Below, piece by piece: positions 12,140 through 23,275 of a stretch of DNA of 64,000 nt (the first letter of the stretch is position 1; the number at the start of each line of letters is the position of its first letter). The stretch lies in NCBI GenBank assembly GCA_964035795.1, contig OZ038325.1, positions 3,746,277 to 3,810,276 of the forward strand, given 5' to 3'. Both the position numbers and the translations under genes were made by a program. The DNA is from Pterobdella sp. o SKG-2022 (Eukaryota; Annelida; Clitellata; Hirudinida; Piscicolidae). The notes beneath the pieces were generated by a model. That model was not told where the DNA came from and did no database searches. It was given only the letters and a program-made list of their open reading frames with translations.

Positions 12140-12277
12140 TCAGTATGATGCTAATTCTAACACTAATTCTAAGGTTATATCCCCTTTCAAATGAAGTAGA
12201 ACTTGCATTGGCTTATAAGATTTACTTTGTTGGTATATGATGGTGATGATGTCTTCTTTACCACACTCCACAGTCGA
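12140..12277 (-). CDS. CFAP74: CFAP74-like terminal exon with stop
   Basis: 138 nt including TGA at 12140-12142. Reads STVECGKEDIITIIY, then 'MQVLLHLKGDITLELVLELA'. The G-x-V-x-x-G-x-x-x-x-[IL] turn and closing strand complete the last ASH domain ('FEIFPTK' + 'STVECGKED'). Phase 0 in. The acceptor 'cgttcaacaattag' has a poor pyrimidine tract. Internal GTAAAT or GTGTTA could act as donors if this is not the last exon. Confidence 0.55.
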   Translation of the reverse strand, partial: STVECGKEDIITIIYQQSKSYKPMQVLLHLKGDITLELVLELASY

Positions 12278-12279
12278 CT

Positions 12280-14310
12280 AATTGTTGAACGCCAATTATA
12301 ATACTAATAATAATTATAATTAAAACAATTAATATTAAGCAATGTATTTCTTCAATTCATTTTTATTTTTATTTATTAATAATTTCAAAAGCTAATACTG
12401 CTGCTATTTCAAGCACTTTTTTGTTACTGATTTCTAAGCTAAAGACAATCAAATACGAAAAAAAGACTGAAAAATAAAATAGACGACGACTAAAATGAGT
12501 GAATTTGGAAACATAAATGCGTCTAAAATCATTGAAATCAAAAAACAATAAAATTGTTTCCAAATTCAGTGATTTTAGACGTCAACTAATTTATTATAAA
12601 TTTATTATAAAATATAAAAAAAAATAAGAATTGAGAAGCAAAATCAAAAAGTTTTCAACTGAGTTGCAAAAATTGAAAAACTCAAAAAATTTATAACATG
12701 CAAACACTGAACAAATCAAATTACAGAGTTTATCGTGCGTTGTTTATAACAAAAAGGGTGGTGATTCACAAAATGTAATTCGGTTTTATGCAAGGAAACT
12801 GAAACCATATTGTTTGGCATTTATGTTGTTCAAATGACGACGAAAATACTGATTTTTTTTTTATAAAGAAAACACATTAAACACATAAAATGTTTAATAA
12901 AAATATTAACTTAAATGAGAATAGGAAATTAACTACAAACTGAATAATGAACGAAACTAACTAACGAAAATAATGTAAAAGAAATGTACAATAAATAAAT
13001 GAATGTCTATATATATATATATATATTGTTATTAAATAAAAAAGCAAGTTAGAACAAAAAACAAGTATATGACAAACTAAGAAAACACCAGGTAACTTGT
13101 GTTAAAAAAAAATTATTGAAATTACTTGAAAAAAATACTTGTGATGTTTTTATTATTTCAAAAAAAAAATGTTGTAAGATTGTACGATGACGTCGCACTT
13201 CATTACTAAAGTAAATGTTTTTGACAATGAAAGGACTTTTTTATAGTCTTCAAAGGTTCATTTAACTTCATCCATATTGAGTAGATATTTGTCAATTTTT
13301 GAGTTTGCTTTTTTTTCAATTTGTTGATTTATAATGAGGCAAATCATTATAACCTATTAATCGTGTCAAACTGAGATATTAAAAAAATAAGTCTAAAGGT
13401 ATGTTCTATTGAAGCAAATGTTAAGAAAATGTAAATTTTTTAATGGAAGTTTAAAAGTGATGAAGATCAAGATTTCAGCTAAGTTTTTTATTGTTTTTAT
13501 ATTTAATAGATGTTATTGACTAATGGTAGAGGAAATACCAATGTCATTTTTTGTTTTTTTGACTAATGAAAAAATAACGGATGGAACCACTTTTCATGTA
13601 TGAAAGTTGTGATGTGCTGAATGATTTTTGCAGTGTATTCAAAACTTCAATTTTGGGAGCATAAGGCAAAAAAATTTTATTTCAGCAAATGTTTGAAAAA
13701 TTGTATATTGACTATATAGTAATAGAGCACTTGTATTCAGTGTTATCTCAAATTTTTCTTTTTAGCTTTCTTGATAAACGCCCGGATACGTCATGTATGT
13801 CAACTTTAAAATAAAACCTGCGGCAGTATCCAATGCCTGACTTGTTGTTTATTTTTGACAAATACAACTGTGCGGTGGGATCGGTTAAGTGCAAGCGTTG
13901 CATTTTAAACATGAAACTGTTTGTAAAGCAATGGCAATACAAATTGGTGCCACCATATAATAGTAGAATGTTCATTTAGAAAAAAATTGAAAATTTTAAT
14001 CAGTGAAATTCAAAAAATCTTTTTTAATACAACTTATCTTTTAAGATCTTTTATTAATTTATTTACTTTTTTTTTCTAATGCACTAGTAGCAATCAGGTG
14101 TTAAATTATAAAAAAAAAATTAATCAGTATTCTAATACTAATTTTTTGAAAGTTTTTGAAAGTTCTGACGTCTAAAACTGGCTTGAAGTTTGTTGTAGCA
14201 AGCCTAAAAACTGTTTATTGTTATTGTCTGTTTTTTAGTTTCGATTTTTTCGATATGTTTATTTTGAAACAAATGAAATTTTTGATTTTTTTCAAGTCTT
14301 GTTTTGATGT
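12280..14310. other. AT-rich intron, no feature recognised
   Basis: Intron of the CFAP74-like gene. It has a short (AT)n tract at 13009-13026, and 'gaaacataaatgcgtctaa' at 12508-12530 with a nearby partial repeat. Open minus frames at 13748-13975 and ~13560-13680 (LPYAPKIEVLNTLQKSF) look somewhat coding but have no clear splice sites or family. Confidence 0.4.
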
Positions 14311-14319
14311 TCAGTTCTA

Positions 14320-14415
14320 AAAGCTCAGTTGCTCACAAGATCGGTTCACAGATTTTTGGGTGTGGTTCTTATTTGACGCAGGTGAAGAAATAAAGGGTGT
14401 CGTGAAAATGGATAT
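14320..14415 (-). mobile_element. Decayed family A LINE 3' fragment
   Basis: Plus-strand 'agctcagttgctcacaaga' plus 'tcggttcacaga' and 'gacgcaggtgaagaa' align by eye to the 3' ends at 22985-23275 and 49465 (agctcagccgctctc.. tcggtccacaga.. gcaggtgaagaa). Heavily diverged. Confidence 0.5.
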
Positions 14416-15100
14416 TTCATGATGAGGTAGAACGACTGTTTTATTACATCAAATATTTTCCAAAATTTTTATTCATCACATATTCTACTTTTTTTGTACA
14501 TTTTTAAACCGTTCTTCTCACTAACCTCCCAAACCCTTTTTTTAACTTATACACATCGAAAAATTTTGATAAAAACTAACCGATAATTTTGATGAAAACC
14601 ATCCAATAATTTCACGCTTTTATTCTTTATATCTGTGAAAACAGCTTAGCTTGAATTTTTGTTTTTCATTCATAACTTGAACCTTCTACCTAGACTTTTT
14701 TTTCTTTTTGTTTCAAAACATTTCGTTACTAACTTCACAATTCAAGCTTATTTCCCTTTTTTTTCATTGACAATTTGCAAACTAGTTGAGTTGCAGAAAA
14801 GCAAAATTTGCAGCAATACGAAAATAATTTGAAAAAACGCAAATAAATAAAAAAATTTCTCAAATGTCTGATAAGAATGAGCTTCTACAAATAAACCAGA
14901 AGAATGTTATAAAAAATAGCAATAAACCACATTAAAAGCTTATAGGGCAATCTATGCAAACACCAAATTAAAAAAAATCATTGTTTAGGCCAATGATTTT
15001 GAAAAAAGTTATTTCAAAAAAAAAATATCTGTATTTAGAATATTTTGTTAAAATTTGGATGTTATTTAAAAATATATTCTATTGAACTTTAAATCCGTAC

Positions 15101-15169
15101 TTTGGTTGGAAAAATTTCAAAAACCTCATTGCCAGGTGAGAGAAGAAAGTTCTGTAAAAACCATTCTAC
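15101..15169 (-). CDS. CFAP74: CFAP74-like exon: start of last ASH domain
   Basis: 69 nt, phase 0/0: VEWFLQNFLLSPGNEVFEIF, then PTK. Acceptor 'taattattaaaaaag', donor GTACGG. The F-E-I-x-P strand leads directly into the terminal exon. Confidence 0.55.
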
Positions 15170-15562
15170 CTTTTTTAATAATTAAATAAAAAATTACTGA
15201 AAAAAAAACATTCTAAAACTGTAACAACTATTTGATTTCATAAATTTCATATATTCCACTTTTTTTCATAAACTAAATTTATTGAATTGAAAATTCTAAG
15301 CCATATAAAATAAACGTTTCAAAATAAATGCAAATTGAAATTAAAAAAATATCTGCAAAAAAAATTAGCAAACTTTTTTTTCATCAAAAGATGTTTCAAT
15401 AATTTTTATATTTTCTAATTTTGTTTTGTTTCAAACAACAGTTCATTTTTTTCAAGACAACACGCTTTCTTTGCTCAAAATGTGCAAGGTAAACTTCATA
15501 AACAAAATCTTTATAATAAACTAAACATTATATATAGTTTCTAATGAAAGTATATATATCAC

Positions 15563-15798
15563 TTTTTTAAAAGGAGAACTTGTTCCGGTTCTAGAACAAC
15601 CAATTGAAATCTTTTTCACAATTTTCTCATATAGATCTTCTAAATTCTTTTCATTCAGCAACAAATGTTCGTTGTTTTCATTTTTTTTTTTTGATTTTGA
15701 AGCCTTCATTTGCTTCATTTTGTTAGTAGTAGCATCAAAATTTTCATACCACTTAGCAATGCAAGAAAATCTCAAAGGAATAAATTTTTTATCGAATC
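15563..15798 (-). CDS. CFAP74: CFAP74-like exon: long linker
   Basis: 236 nt: two phase bases, then FDKKFIPLRFSCIAKWYENF, a Lys/Asn-rich run and 'LEDLYEKIVKKISIGCSRTG', ending '..PFKK' in phase 0. Acceptor 'catatcttcaaaaag' with a long upstream T-run; donor GTGATA. The F-x-P-L-x-F-S-C start resembles a closing ASH strand. Confidence 0.55.
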
Positions 15799-15889
15799 CT
15801 TTTTGAAGATATGAAAAAAAAAATACAATGAATAAACAAATGAATAAATGAAAAAAAAAAAATATGATAAAAGAATAAATGAATAAGTA

Positions 15890-16062
15890 AATAATCAAAT
15901 AATCGCATGCGTTTGACAAGCGGTCCATCCTGATTATGAAAGGCAATCGCTCCGTCATCTGCAAAAAGCAAGTCTCTGACTGTGACTGCTTATCTTCGAC
16001 TTGGAGCATAGACGAGCGATGTTGAAGAAGATTCTTGTGTGGAGATAGACACCGTCGTAGAC
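15890..16062 (-). mobile_element. Family B palm-region fragment fused behind copy 2
   Basis: A diverged piece of the RT palm region (minus frames show 'NIARLCSKSK', 'LLFADDGAIAFH') corresponds to about 4525-4705 of copy 1. It is joined to the 3' end of copy 2 at a shared 'tctacgac' and followed by a degenerate (aaataaat) tail at 15825-15890. Order is thus 3' end, then internal segment. Confidence 0.7.
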
Positions 16063-17738
16063 TATGGAATTGCGCCTGTTGAAGAACTTGTCGTGCACCG
16101 TCTGTTGTGGCTGTAGAGGCCGATCTTTGATTTGCAGTGTCGGCCACAGTTTAGGCAGGTGAAGACTGGTGCGTTGTTTTGTTGTTCGACGGATGTGTGC
16201 TGGCTAGCTTTGGTCTGAAGTCTTTTAACTGCTGCTTGTTCAGCCATTTTCCCTTCACCACAGGAGAGTTCCTTGATTACTATAGACTTCCAAGTTGATC
16301 TGTTTTCAGCAAGTTTCTCCCAGTTGTCTGTGTCTATACCGCATGCCTTCATGTCACGTTTGCAGACATCCTGATGCACATAAGTCGCCCAAGATTCGCT
16401 GCCGTAAAGCAGGGTACTGATGACACAGGTCCGGTAGACTTTGACTTTGATGGTGATAGTGAGGTGTTTGTTATCCCAAACCCGCTTGGTGAGCTTAGCC
16501 AGAGTCGTTGCGGCTTTTCCAATGCGTTTGCTGATCTCTGTATCCAGCGATAGCGAGTCTGTTGTTGTTGAGCCTAAATACTGGAACTGGTTGACAACTT
16601 CCAAATCTTTCTCGTTTATTCTGATGGTAGGTGGCATTGGTCTTGCTGTTATTGGTATTACCTGAGTCTTCTTTAGACTAATGGTCAGACTGAAAAGATC
16701 GCATGCGTTTGACAAACGGTCCATTAGTCGCTGCAAACCATCCGAGTATGAGAGGCAATAGCTGCGTCGTCTGCAAAAAACAAGTCTCTAACTGTGACTT
16801 TGCTTACCTTCGACTTGGAGCATAGACGAGCGATGTTGAAGAAGCGGCCATCTGTTCTTGTGTGGTGGTAGACACCGTCGCTTGATGTTCCAAATGCGTG
16901 CTTCAGTAGCAAAGCAAAGAAAATGCCGAAGAGGGTAAGTGCAAGTACGCGACCTTGTTTCACACCGCTTTTAATTCCAAATGCGTTTGAGATGTCACCG
17001 ACAAACTGTACGGTACTCAGCATGCCGTCGTGAAAAGACCCAATCAGACTCAACAGCTTTGGTGGGCATCATTTTGAAGAAACCATCTCTACTGACTAGG
17101 TCAAACGCTTTAGTCAAGTCAATGAAAGCAAGGTACAGTGGTTGGTTTTGTCCTTGGCATTTTTCTTGTAGTTGGCGTAGAGAAAATCATGTCAACAGTC
17201 GACCTTTTTAACCTGAAACCACATTGCGATTCCGGGTATATTCTCTCTGCCAGTACTTGAAGTCGCCGCAGAATGATCCGTGCAAACAGCTTGCCAACGA
17301 TGCTCAAGAATGAAATGCCTCTGCAATTATTGCAGTCGCTGCGGTCCCCCTTGTTCTTATAGAGGGTGATGATGTTTGCGTCTTTCATATCTTGATGTAC
17401 TTCACCTTCATCCCAGCATTTGAGCAGCAGATTGTGCAGCGGTTCCAGAAGGCTCGACTTGCCCTAGAATGCTGTCTTTGCCTGGGGCTTTCCCTGAATG
17501 AAGTTGATCAATTTCTTTTGAGACATTTTCAAGAGATGGGACGTCATCAAGCTCCTGCAGTGTTGTGAGACGTTCTATGGCATCAAGCGTGTTCTTCCTT
17601 AAATAGAGCTCGGAGTAGTGTTCTACCCATCTTTTAAGTTGTTTGGTCTTATCGGATATTATATCACCTGACATACTTAAGTGGAGCACTTCGAAATAGT
17701 TGGGTCAACTGCTTTTTTGATACCGTCGTACATAGTTT
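16063..17738 (-). mobile_element. C2H2-tailed LINE (family B), copy 2, 5'-truncated
   Basis: Nearly identical to 3650-5342 of copy 1 in reverse orientation; the 224-residue C-terminal frame differs at only a few positions. It keeps the same frameshift before LRQLQEK, the same shift after 'KMMPTKA' and the same internal deletion. It adds a one-base loss (ctcgga for ctcggga) that breaks the frame after 'FFADDAAIASH', and a short deletion near 17590. The finger tail is present. The 5' end at ~17738 abuts host sequence. It lies in a CFAP74-like intron. Confidence 0.85.
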
Positions 17739-17749
17739 ACCAGTTGCAT

Positions 17750-17868
17750 AAAAAATTTTTTTCTTCTACTTTAATTTGTTTTGCGCTTGTTACCCATGAT
17801 TCGGCGTTTATGCCGTATTTATTAAAGGTTTGTTTTAAGCAATCTTTAAATTCTTTTTGGTTTGTGGG
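17750..17868 (-). CDS. Candidate exon next to LINE insertion
   Basis: Open minus stretch PTNQKEFKDCLKQTFNKYGI, 'NAESWVTSAKQIKVEEKNFL', ending at a GTAAAC donor. The 5' end of LINE family B copy 2 begins within a few bases of that donor. Phase does not fit either neighbour (17918-18107 or 15563-15798), so it may be an alternative or decayed exon. Confidence 0.35.
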
Positions 17869-17917
17869 CTAATTTTTTTACATTAAGCAAGTTTTTTATA
17901 AAAAATTATATTTTAAC

Positions 17918-18107
17918 CACGCATTTCATTGAAAATCTTATAAACATTCATTTTTCCAAAGAATTTCTTTACATCATCCAAATTTACATAATTTGGTGCC
18001 ATATATTTTTCGGCATAGCTACGTTGAATATTTTTATTCCATCTTCCATGTAAAACAAACTTCAATAGCAAATCAAGTTTTTTTCCTACATCCCATTTTG
18101 TTGCTAT
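17918..18107 (-). CDS. CFAP74: CFAP74-like exon (non-ASH segment)
   Basis: About 190 nt: IATKWDVGKKLDLLLKFVLH, then 'GRWNKNIQRSYAEKYMAPNY' and 'VNLDDVKKFFGKMN'. Phase 0 in; with the donor at 17917 or 17920 it leaves one base, fitting 15563-15798. The acceptor (atatgaaaag) is weak. The conserved-looking, non-repetitive sequence is the support; it does not look like ASH and could be an insert or part of another gene. Confidence 0.5.
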
Positions 18108-18227
18108 CTTTTCATATATATCTTTTCATATGTAAAAAATGAATTATTTCGGAATAAGAATCTAACCAGAATTACTACAAGGTTGAAAAGACGAAAATAC
18201 CTCAGTATTGATCTCACAACCATCTAC

Positions 18228-18385
18228 CTTCAGATAAAACAAATGTCGTCTAACACAAGCGTACAATCGAACAGATTTGAATTTTTCTTGATTAATATTG
18301 ATTATCATTTCAGATGATGTAGTGATGTTGTCACAAGAAAGTTCAGTTGATGAGGTAAACGATATAGTTAACTTGACTGCGGATC
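18228..18385 (-). CDS. CFAP74: CFAP74-like exon: ASH domain second half
   Basis: 158 nt: after two phase bases, SAVKLTISFTSSTELS, then '..SEMIININQEKFKSV', 'RLYACVRRHLFYLK'. This is the V-K-x-T-I-S-F turn plus the closing V-x-L-x-x-x strand of an ASH domain. Acceptor 'acaacactcaag', donor AAG|GTAGAT. Phase 0 out. Confidence 0.65.
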
Positions 18386-18387
18386 CT

Positions 18388-18830
18388 TGAGTGTTGTTTA
18401 TGTGGTAAATTATTAATAAATAATGTCATGAATAAATGCATAAACAAATTTTTAAAAAATAAAGAAATGAATAAAAAATAAATAAATTGAAAAAAAATAA
18501 ATAAACAATCAAATGAATAAATAAAAAAAAGAATGAATAAACAAAAAAAATGCAAAAGATTATCAAAACAAATAAATAGATGAATAAATGAAGTTGCATA
18601 AACATAATGAATTATTATATGCAAAATTACATTTGATATAACAAGTGCTAAAATATATAAGAATACTATTCTATTTTTTTTATCAAATGTCAACCATAAA
18701 AGATAAGTTAAATTAAAACCAAAATTTGTTCATCAAACTTTATTGCTTTGGAGTAAAACGTTAAAAAACTAAAATTCAAAAAATAAATTTTATTGTTTTA
18801 TATGCACAATTAACTTTTTGTATGAACAAA
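18388..18830. other. AT-rich intron with degenerate (AATA) tract
   Basis: Imperfect AAATAAAT/GAATAAAT words at 18410-18590. On the minus strand, 'ttttttgaattttag' precedes FFNVLLQSNK (~18760), a weak candidate for the exon missing before 18385. Nothing else. Confidence 0.3.
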
Positions 18831-20540
18831 CCCTAATGCATAACTGATATCCTGTTTCTATGCTTTTTCTGCATTTTTTTTCTTCTTTTGGGAGAAATTG
18901 GTTATTTTCCAAAAAAACGTAAATTTCATTTGTTAGTAACGATGTCAATATTTTCCAACATAGTGGAATATTGCTTGCAATCGTTTGATTTATCTTTTTG
19001 TATCAAAACCGTTCGGCCTTTGTCATCCACGCTGACGTTGCTCCTCTGTAGAATTTTACCAACCATTGATGCATGCACTTGAAGTTTTTTAGCCAAAAAC
19101 CTACTGGTCCAAATGCTTTCCAGTTTGGTGTTTTTGACAGCACATTTTGCACTTTTCTAGAATTAATACTGAATTCTTCTCCTTTTGGTTTGCCATTCAT
19201 TAAAGTTTTGAAGTCTTACTACCACTTGGCATTTTTATTATGTGTCATCTTTACTTCATAAGTTCGACCAAAATTTTTTTGCTTCTCTTTTTTTTCTGGT
19301 GTCTCACCTATGACGTACACATCTTCACTATTCAAGCTACTATAGAAACCAGTTTTGTTGTTCCTAAACTGTATGTTCTCATGAAATTGCTTTATCCGTT
19401 GGTATTTTAATTTTTCCACTTTTAGCTTTCAATTTTTGTATTAGTTCCGCTTACTCGTAGCAGTATTGTTTCTTTCAACTTATACTTTCTTCGCAGTGTT
19501 TCAAAATTTTTCTTTTTTATTGACTTATTTTCTATTAATGCATTCCCCCAACTAAGCTTTTTTTTGAATTTTTTATTTGATCTTTTAGTCGACGTTTCCA
19601 CCAGGGTTCTTTCTTGATTCCTGTTTTACCAATTTTAACTCCCACCATTTCAGTCAATAGAACGGCTTTGTAATATATCAGATCATTTAGTTTCGGTAAT
19701 GCTTTTCATCTTTATTTTGTCAAATTTTTAATTTTAGTTTTCCTTTATGCATCCTTGGAAGCATAGGGCTGCAACAACACTCCTCCAACGTACGTTTTGG
19801 GTGGTCTTTTTCAGCTCTGGTCACGCCATTCCAGTGACCTTATTTTGCCAAATATATTATATATTTTCTTCACGGCTACATATTGTTTTGTTTTATAAAT
19901 ATTTCTCAATGCTGGTAATATTGTTCTATTATTCTTATTTGTTTCAGTTAAACGGGTTGCTTCCATTTCAAAAGAATTCTTCTTATTAAGCACCTCATTA
20001 CAAAACTTATCAGCTCCATTCTTTTTACATCCTATCTCTTCTATAAGCACAGACGATTTATCTTCACAAAAAAAATTTAACTGTTCTAATTCGGAAAACC
20101 ATTGATTTTTTATTATTTGGTTTTTTTGGTCAATCAATCTCTTCTGACTAACAGCGAACATGTTCATTTTCTCCCAGAGATTATGCATTCTCTTTCCGTA
20201 CCTGTTGTCTGTCTATTTTCGTTTCAGTTTTTGAGCAGTAACTGTGATACGACCGGGCTCATGCTGCTGGGCCATAAAACACCTGACGGACGACAAGATG
20301 CCCATAAAGCATTTTCATAAAAAAATTCGTGAACGAAAACTTTTGTTTTTGTTTTGGACCAAATTGAACAGGCTTGAAAAAGTTGCCGTCATCCTGTGTA
20401 AAAAAAAATACACAAATCTCTGTCTAAAATGGCGTCAACTGATTCAAAGACGTGAAAAAAATACAAGCCAGAGTTGGGGCGAGTATTTGACACTTTTTTA
20501 AAAGAAAAAGCTCCAGAAACCTGATTATAAAACGGCTTGT
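18830..20540 (-). mobile_element. Decayed LINE reverse transcriptase (W-K-x-x-G-P type, possibly R4/R2-like)
   Basis: The minus strand gives an N-terminal helical region (20188-19811), then 'QRIKQFHENIQFRNNKTGFY' (19419), then 'KTPNWKAFGPVGFWLKNFK' (19130), and in another frame 'KGRTVLIQKDKSN' and 'FLPKEEKKCRKS'. This block order (WKxPGPDG, GRTxLIQKD, PEEQKGCRR) belongs to a LINE type I associate, without certainty, with R4/Dong-like elements. The palm and C-terminus are missing. Stops and frameshifts throughout. Confidence 0.6.
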
Positions 20541-20554
20541 ATGCTATCGTACAA

Positions 20555-20745
20555 TATAAGTATGTCGAACATTTGATGGCCCTTACGTGGGGTTTCGGTT
20601 GCGCAATTGATTGGTTCCCTAGGGTGCTACTCCATGTGGACTACTAATTGTTGGCCCACGTGGGATGGAACTCGGTTTCTTTAAAGAATTAGTCTAATGC
20701 TCAACCAGTGAACTATGAGAGTCGACCACATAGTTTAAGATTCCT
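20555..20745 (-). repeat. tRNA-derived SINE, variant 2
   Basis: Minus strand has an A-box-like 'tagttcactggttgag' and B-box-like 'cgagttccatccc', followed by a body ('cacatggagtagcaccct', 'caattgcgcaaccgaaac'). The body recurs alone at 38165-38258. Distinct from the SINE with the 'cattacatta' tail. Confidence 0.6.
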
Positions 20746-20819
20746 ATTGAAAAAATCAACCAAATATGGTGTATCCTTGTTAATGGTATATGTACGGCAG
20801 TATAATCTGGTTATAATTA

Positions 20820-20905
20820 TGAAATAATTTCCCACCTGCAGCCACTTCTCCTAGAACTGAGCTGGATTCAAACCGCGAACCTTACAGTTATAAATTTTTG
20901 AAAAA
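20820..20905 (-). repeat. Second tRNA-like SINE fragment
   Basis: The minus strand contains 'aaggttcgcggtttgaatcc', a B-box-like sequence, then 'agctcagttctaggagaagt' and 'ggctgcaggtggg'. Only this short piece is seen; no A box is clear. Confidence 0.4.
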
Positions 20906-21105
20906 TTTAAGTGATGGGAGTGGAAAAAACTAAAAATAATTATTTCAGTTGTGTAAAAGTTTAATGTCATCTTTGGTTAGCAGTCGACATTTTCGGCTGT
21001 TTTCAAAATTGGATTTTTGAAAAGTTATTTTTTATTGCTTTCTGGGAACTCCCTGTCTTTAATTTTTATTGAAATTATTTTTTTATCGTAAAACATTGGT
21101 TTTAC

Positions 21106-21162
21106 ATTTTTTTTAAATTTCGAAGTTTTAATCGTAAGGGTAAGTTTAGAGTCTAGCAATAT
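21106..21162 (-). CDS. CFAP74: CFAP74-like exon
   Basis: 57 nt, phase 0/0: ILLDSKLTLTIKTSKFKKN. Strong acceptor (ttttttatattcag), donor GTAAAA. The strand-like first half follows on from the micro-exon. The next exon (18228-18385) needs one leftover base, so at least one exon is probably missing between them. Confidence 0.45.
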
Positions 21163-21418
21163 CTGAATATAAAAAATTGTGTATTTATCAAGTTCAACTA
21201 AGTTTGTTTTAAAATGATTCATTCTAAGAAATTGAGGTTAGGTTTATGTAATAATTTTAATCCTCTTTCGCAACAAATGAGACACCGTATATTTATTTAT
21301 AAATTAGTAGAAATAATAAAAGGTGAGAGTAATCGGGGTAATATAGTAAATAGTCTCCAAGTAATAACTACAATAAGAATAATATATTTTAGGTCTAACT
21401 GAAATCAAAAAATTAATC

Positions 21419-22665
21419 ATGAAAAAGACTAGACATGTTGGAACAACGAGGGAAAAGGTGGCTAAATTGGTGAAAACCATGATGAAGATGAGAGTCGATC
21501 TGTTGTTTGCAAGAGACTCGGTGGAAGACATGAAAATAAATGTAGGCAGAAGCCTTCGGTACAAGTTATTTGGCTGTGGAAATGATGGGGACTCGGTGGT
21601 GTTGGAATTTTACTGGTTAAAAAGTGATAAAAAAAAATGTAAGGTGATTCGAATCTCCGATAAAAATCATTGGAACATTTGTTTTTGTAAGTATTTATGC
21701 ACTTCAAGCCAACCTTATGGAGAGTGTTAAAGATCAATTCTATTACGTGCTACATTCCACCATAGTTTTAAACTCAAAACAACTAAGAATATGTGGAAAG
21801 TGGAATGGCCATATAGGATCCCATTCAATTGATTTTGATGGGCAAACTTTGGAAGATAGAATCCCTGAAAAAGAGAGACTGTTAAAATTTGCATTTAGTA
21901 ACTCCTGGTTTAAAAAGAGGTGTGAGCCCTTAATTACATACCAGATGATTAAGACCCAAACTGACTAGATATTGTATAAGAAAAATCTCAAAAAAATCGT
22001 CTATGATGTGGAGGTCATTTTTGGGAAAGTGTGCAGCATAGCATAGACAGCATAGGTTGGTGACTTCAAAGTTCCAACTTCATCTCATCACAAAAAAAGT
22101 TTGTTCTTTGTATCAAGGTTTGGAAACTGAGAAACTTGGGAAATCAAATAGAATTTCCTGATGTTTTCAAAACTTTAATCCATTTTTTTTACTAATCGTC
22201 ATCTATCTTTATTGACCAAAAGTCATGTTGCCTGCTGCTGAAACATGCGCTGTAACAGTATTCACATTGAACCGTCTCAAACAAAATGATCTGGTCATGA
22301 TTCGCTTGAGGTGCAACGTTAGAACAAATGATAACGTTCATTCTGACTCTTCTTTTTAAACTTGACATTTGGAATGTTACATAACAACAAAATGAGATGG
22401 ATTGAACACGTGGAGCGTAGTGCTGGTTAGATTTTGCAGGTGCAAAAGTTGGAGTTAGATTTTTGCAAGAAACCTGGAAAGCTCCAAAAAACTTGGAACA
22501 AACCCTTATTGAATGACAAAAAAAGCTAAGCATGGTTTGCGCAGGTTCTCTCAATCGCTCCAAATGTAAAGACCGACATTGAGATAAATTTTTCAAAAAG
22601 CCCAACTCTTGGAAAAGAAAATGGGCTATGAAAACGATTTGATTTGATTGATTTGTCTCATCACT
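21419..22665 (+). mobile_element. RTE-type LINE (family D), heavily decayed
   Basis: Endonuclease remnants 'MRVDLLFARDS', 'YKLFGCGNDGD', 'ICGKWNGHIGSH' and 'LITYQMIKTQTD' run to ~22150. From 22190 come polymerase C-terminal remnants ('MRWIEHVE', 'FCKKPGK', 'TWNK'), and the element ends in 'tgggctatgaaaacgattt' plus (TTGAT)n at ~22640-22660. The middle of the RT is deleted. Confidence 0.65.
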
Positions 22666-22842
22666 AATTACATGCTAATGTTACAAGACAATATGATTTA
22701 ACATCAGTGCCCATTATTTAAAATATTGAAACTTTGCTTGAAGATTTCGATAAGGTTTGAAAAAGTTTATAGAAAAAAAATTGAACCATTTATTTCTAGA
22801 ATGTTTTCACTACAACTTTTTTGATTCTTATAAGGTATTCAC

Positions 22843-22878
22843 ATCAAAACCCACCGTTGAAGCCTTTTCTAAATGTGC
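22843..22878 (-). CDS. CFAP74: CFAP74-like micro-exon
   Basis: 36 nt, phase 0/0, AHLEKASTVGFD. Good acceptor (tatggttttgtcag) and donor GTGAAT. It continues the domain opened at 30614-30769 ('..EEFQ' + 'AHLEKASTVGF') in the place where ASH proteins have N-x-S-x-x-x-[VF]-x-F. Length makes it uncertain. Confidence 0.45.
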
Positions 22879-22984
22879 CTGACAAAACCATAAATCGTTG
22901 TTTTTTATTGTCAACATTTTGACTTAATTATAACATTGTATTGGTATCACACTTGTTCAAGCTTTTCTCAGTCACCCACTTATT

Positions 22985-23275
22985 TTTTTTTTTTACCTCA
23001 AGCACCCTATTCGTAAATAGGTGCTCTTTAAATTCCCATCAAAATTGTCCAGCTCTTCAAGAGCTCAGCCGCTCTCACAGGATCGGTCCACAGACTTTCA
23101 AGTCATAGATATTTTGGGACAAAAGGTGAGGGGTGTCGTTAGGGTGGGCATCGCAGTGTGGGCAAAATAGTGAGGAATGAGACGATGGTGAAATCTTGTT
23201 GAGGTATGAGAATGAAAGACGACTTGTTACACATTCAATTTTCAACTGTCTTGGCAACCGCTTCAGCAAATTACA
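22985..23275 (-). mobile_element. Family A LINE 3' end
   Basis: Reverse of the terminus seen at 1-252: T-run, 'cctcaagcaccctattcgt', 'gctcagccgctctcacagg' and 'cggtccacagact', then the coding tail ('HFDGFSPHC' region, 'SHSSLFCPHC' on the minus strand). 5'-truncated. Confidence 0.7.

Noticed and set aside
13748..13975. Small secreted (Ly6-like) protein
   Set aside because: One minus frame has a signal-like start and clustered Cys, but a stop follows within ~25 codons and no donor is present.
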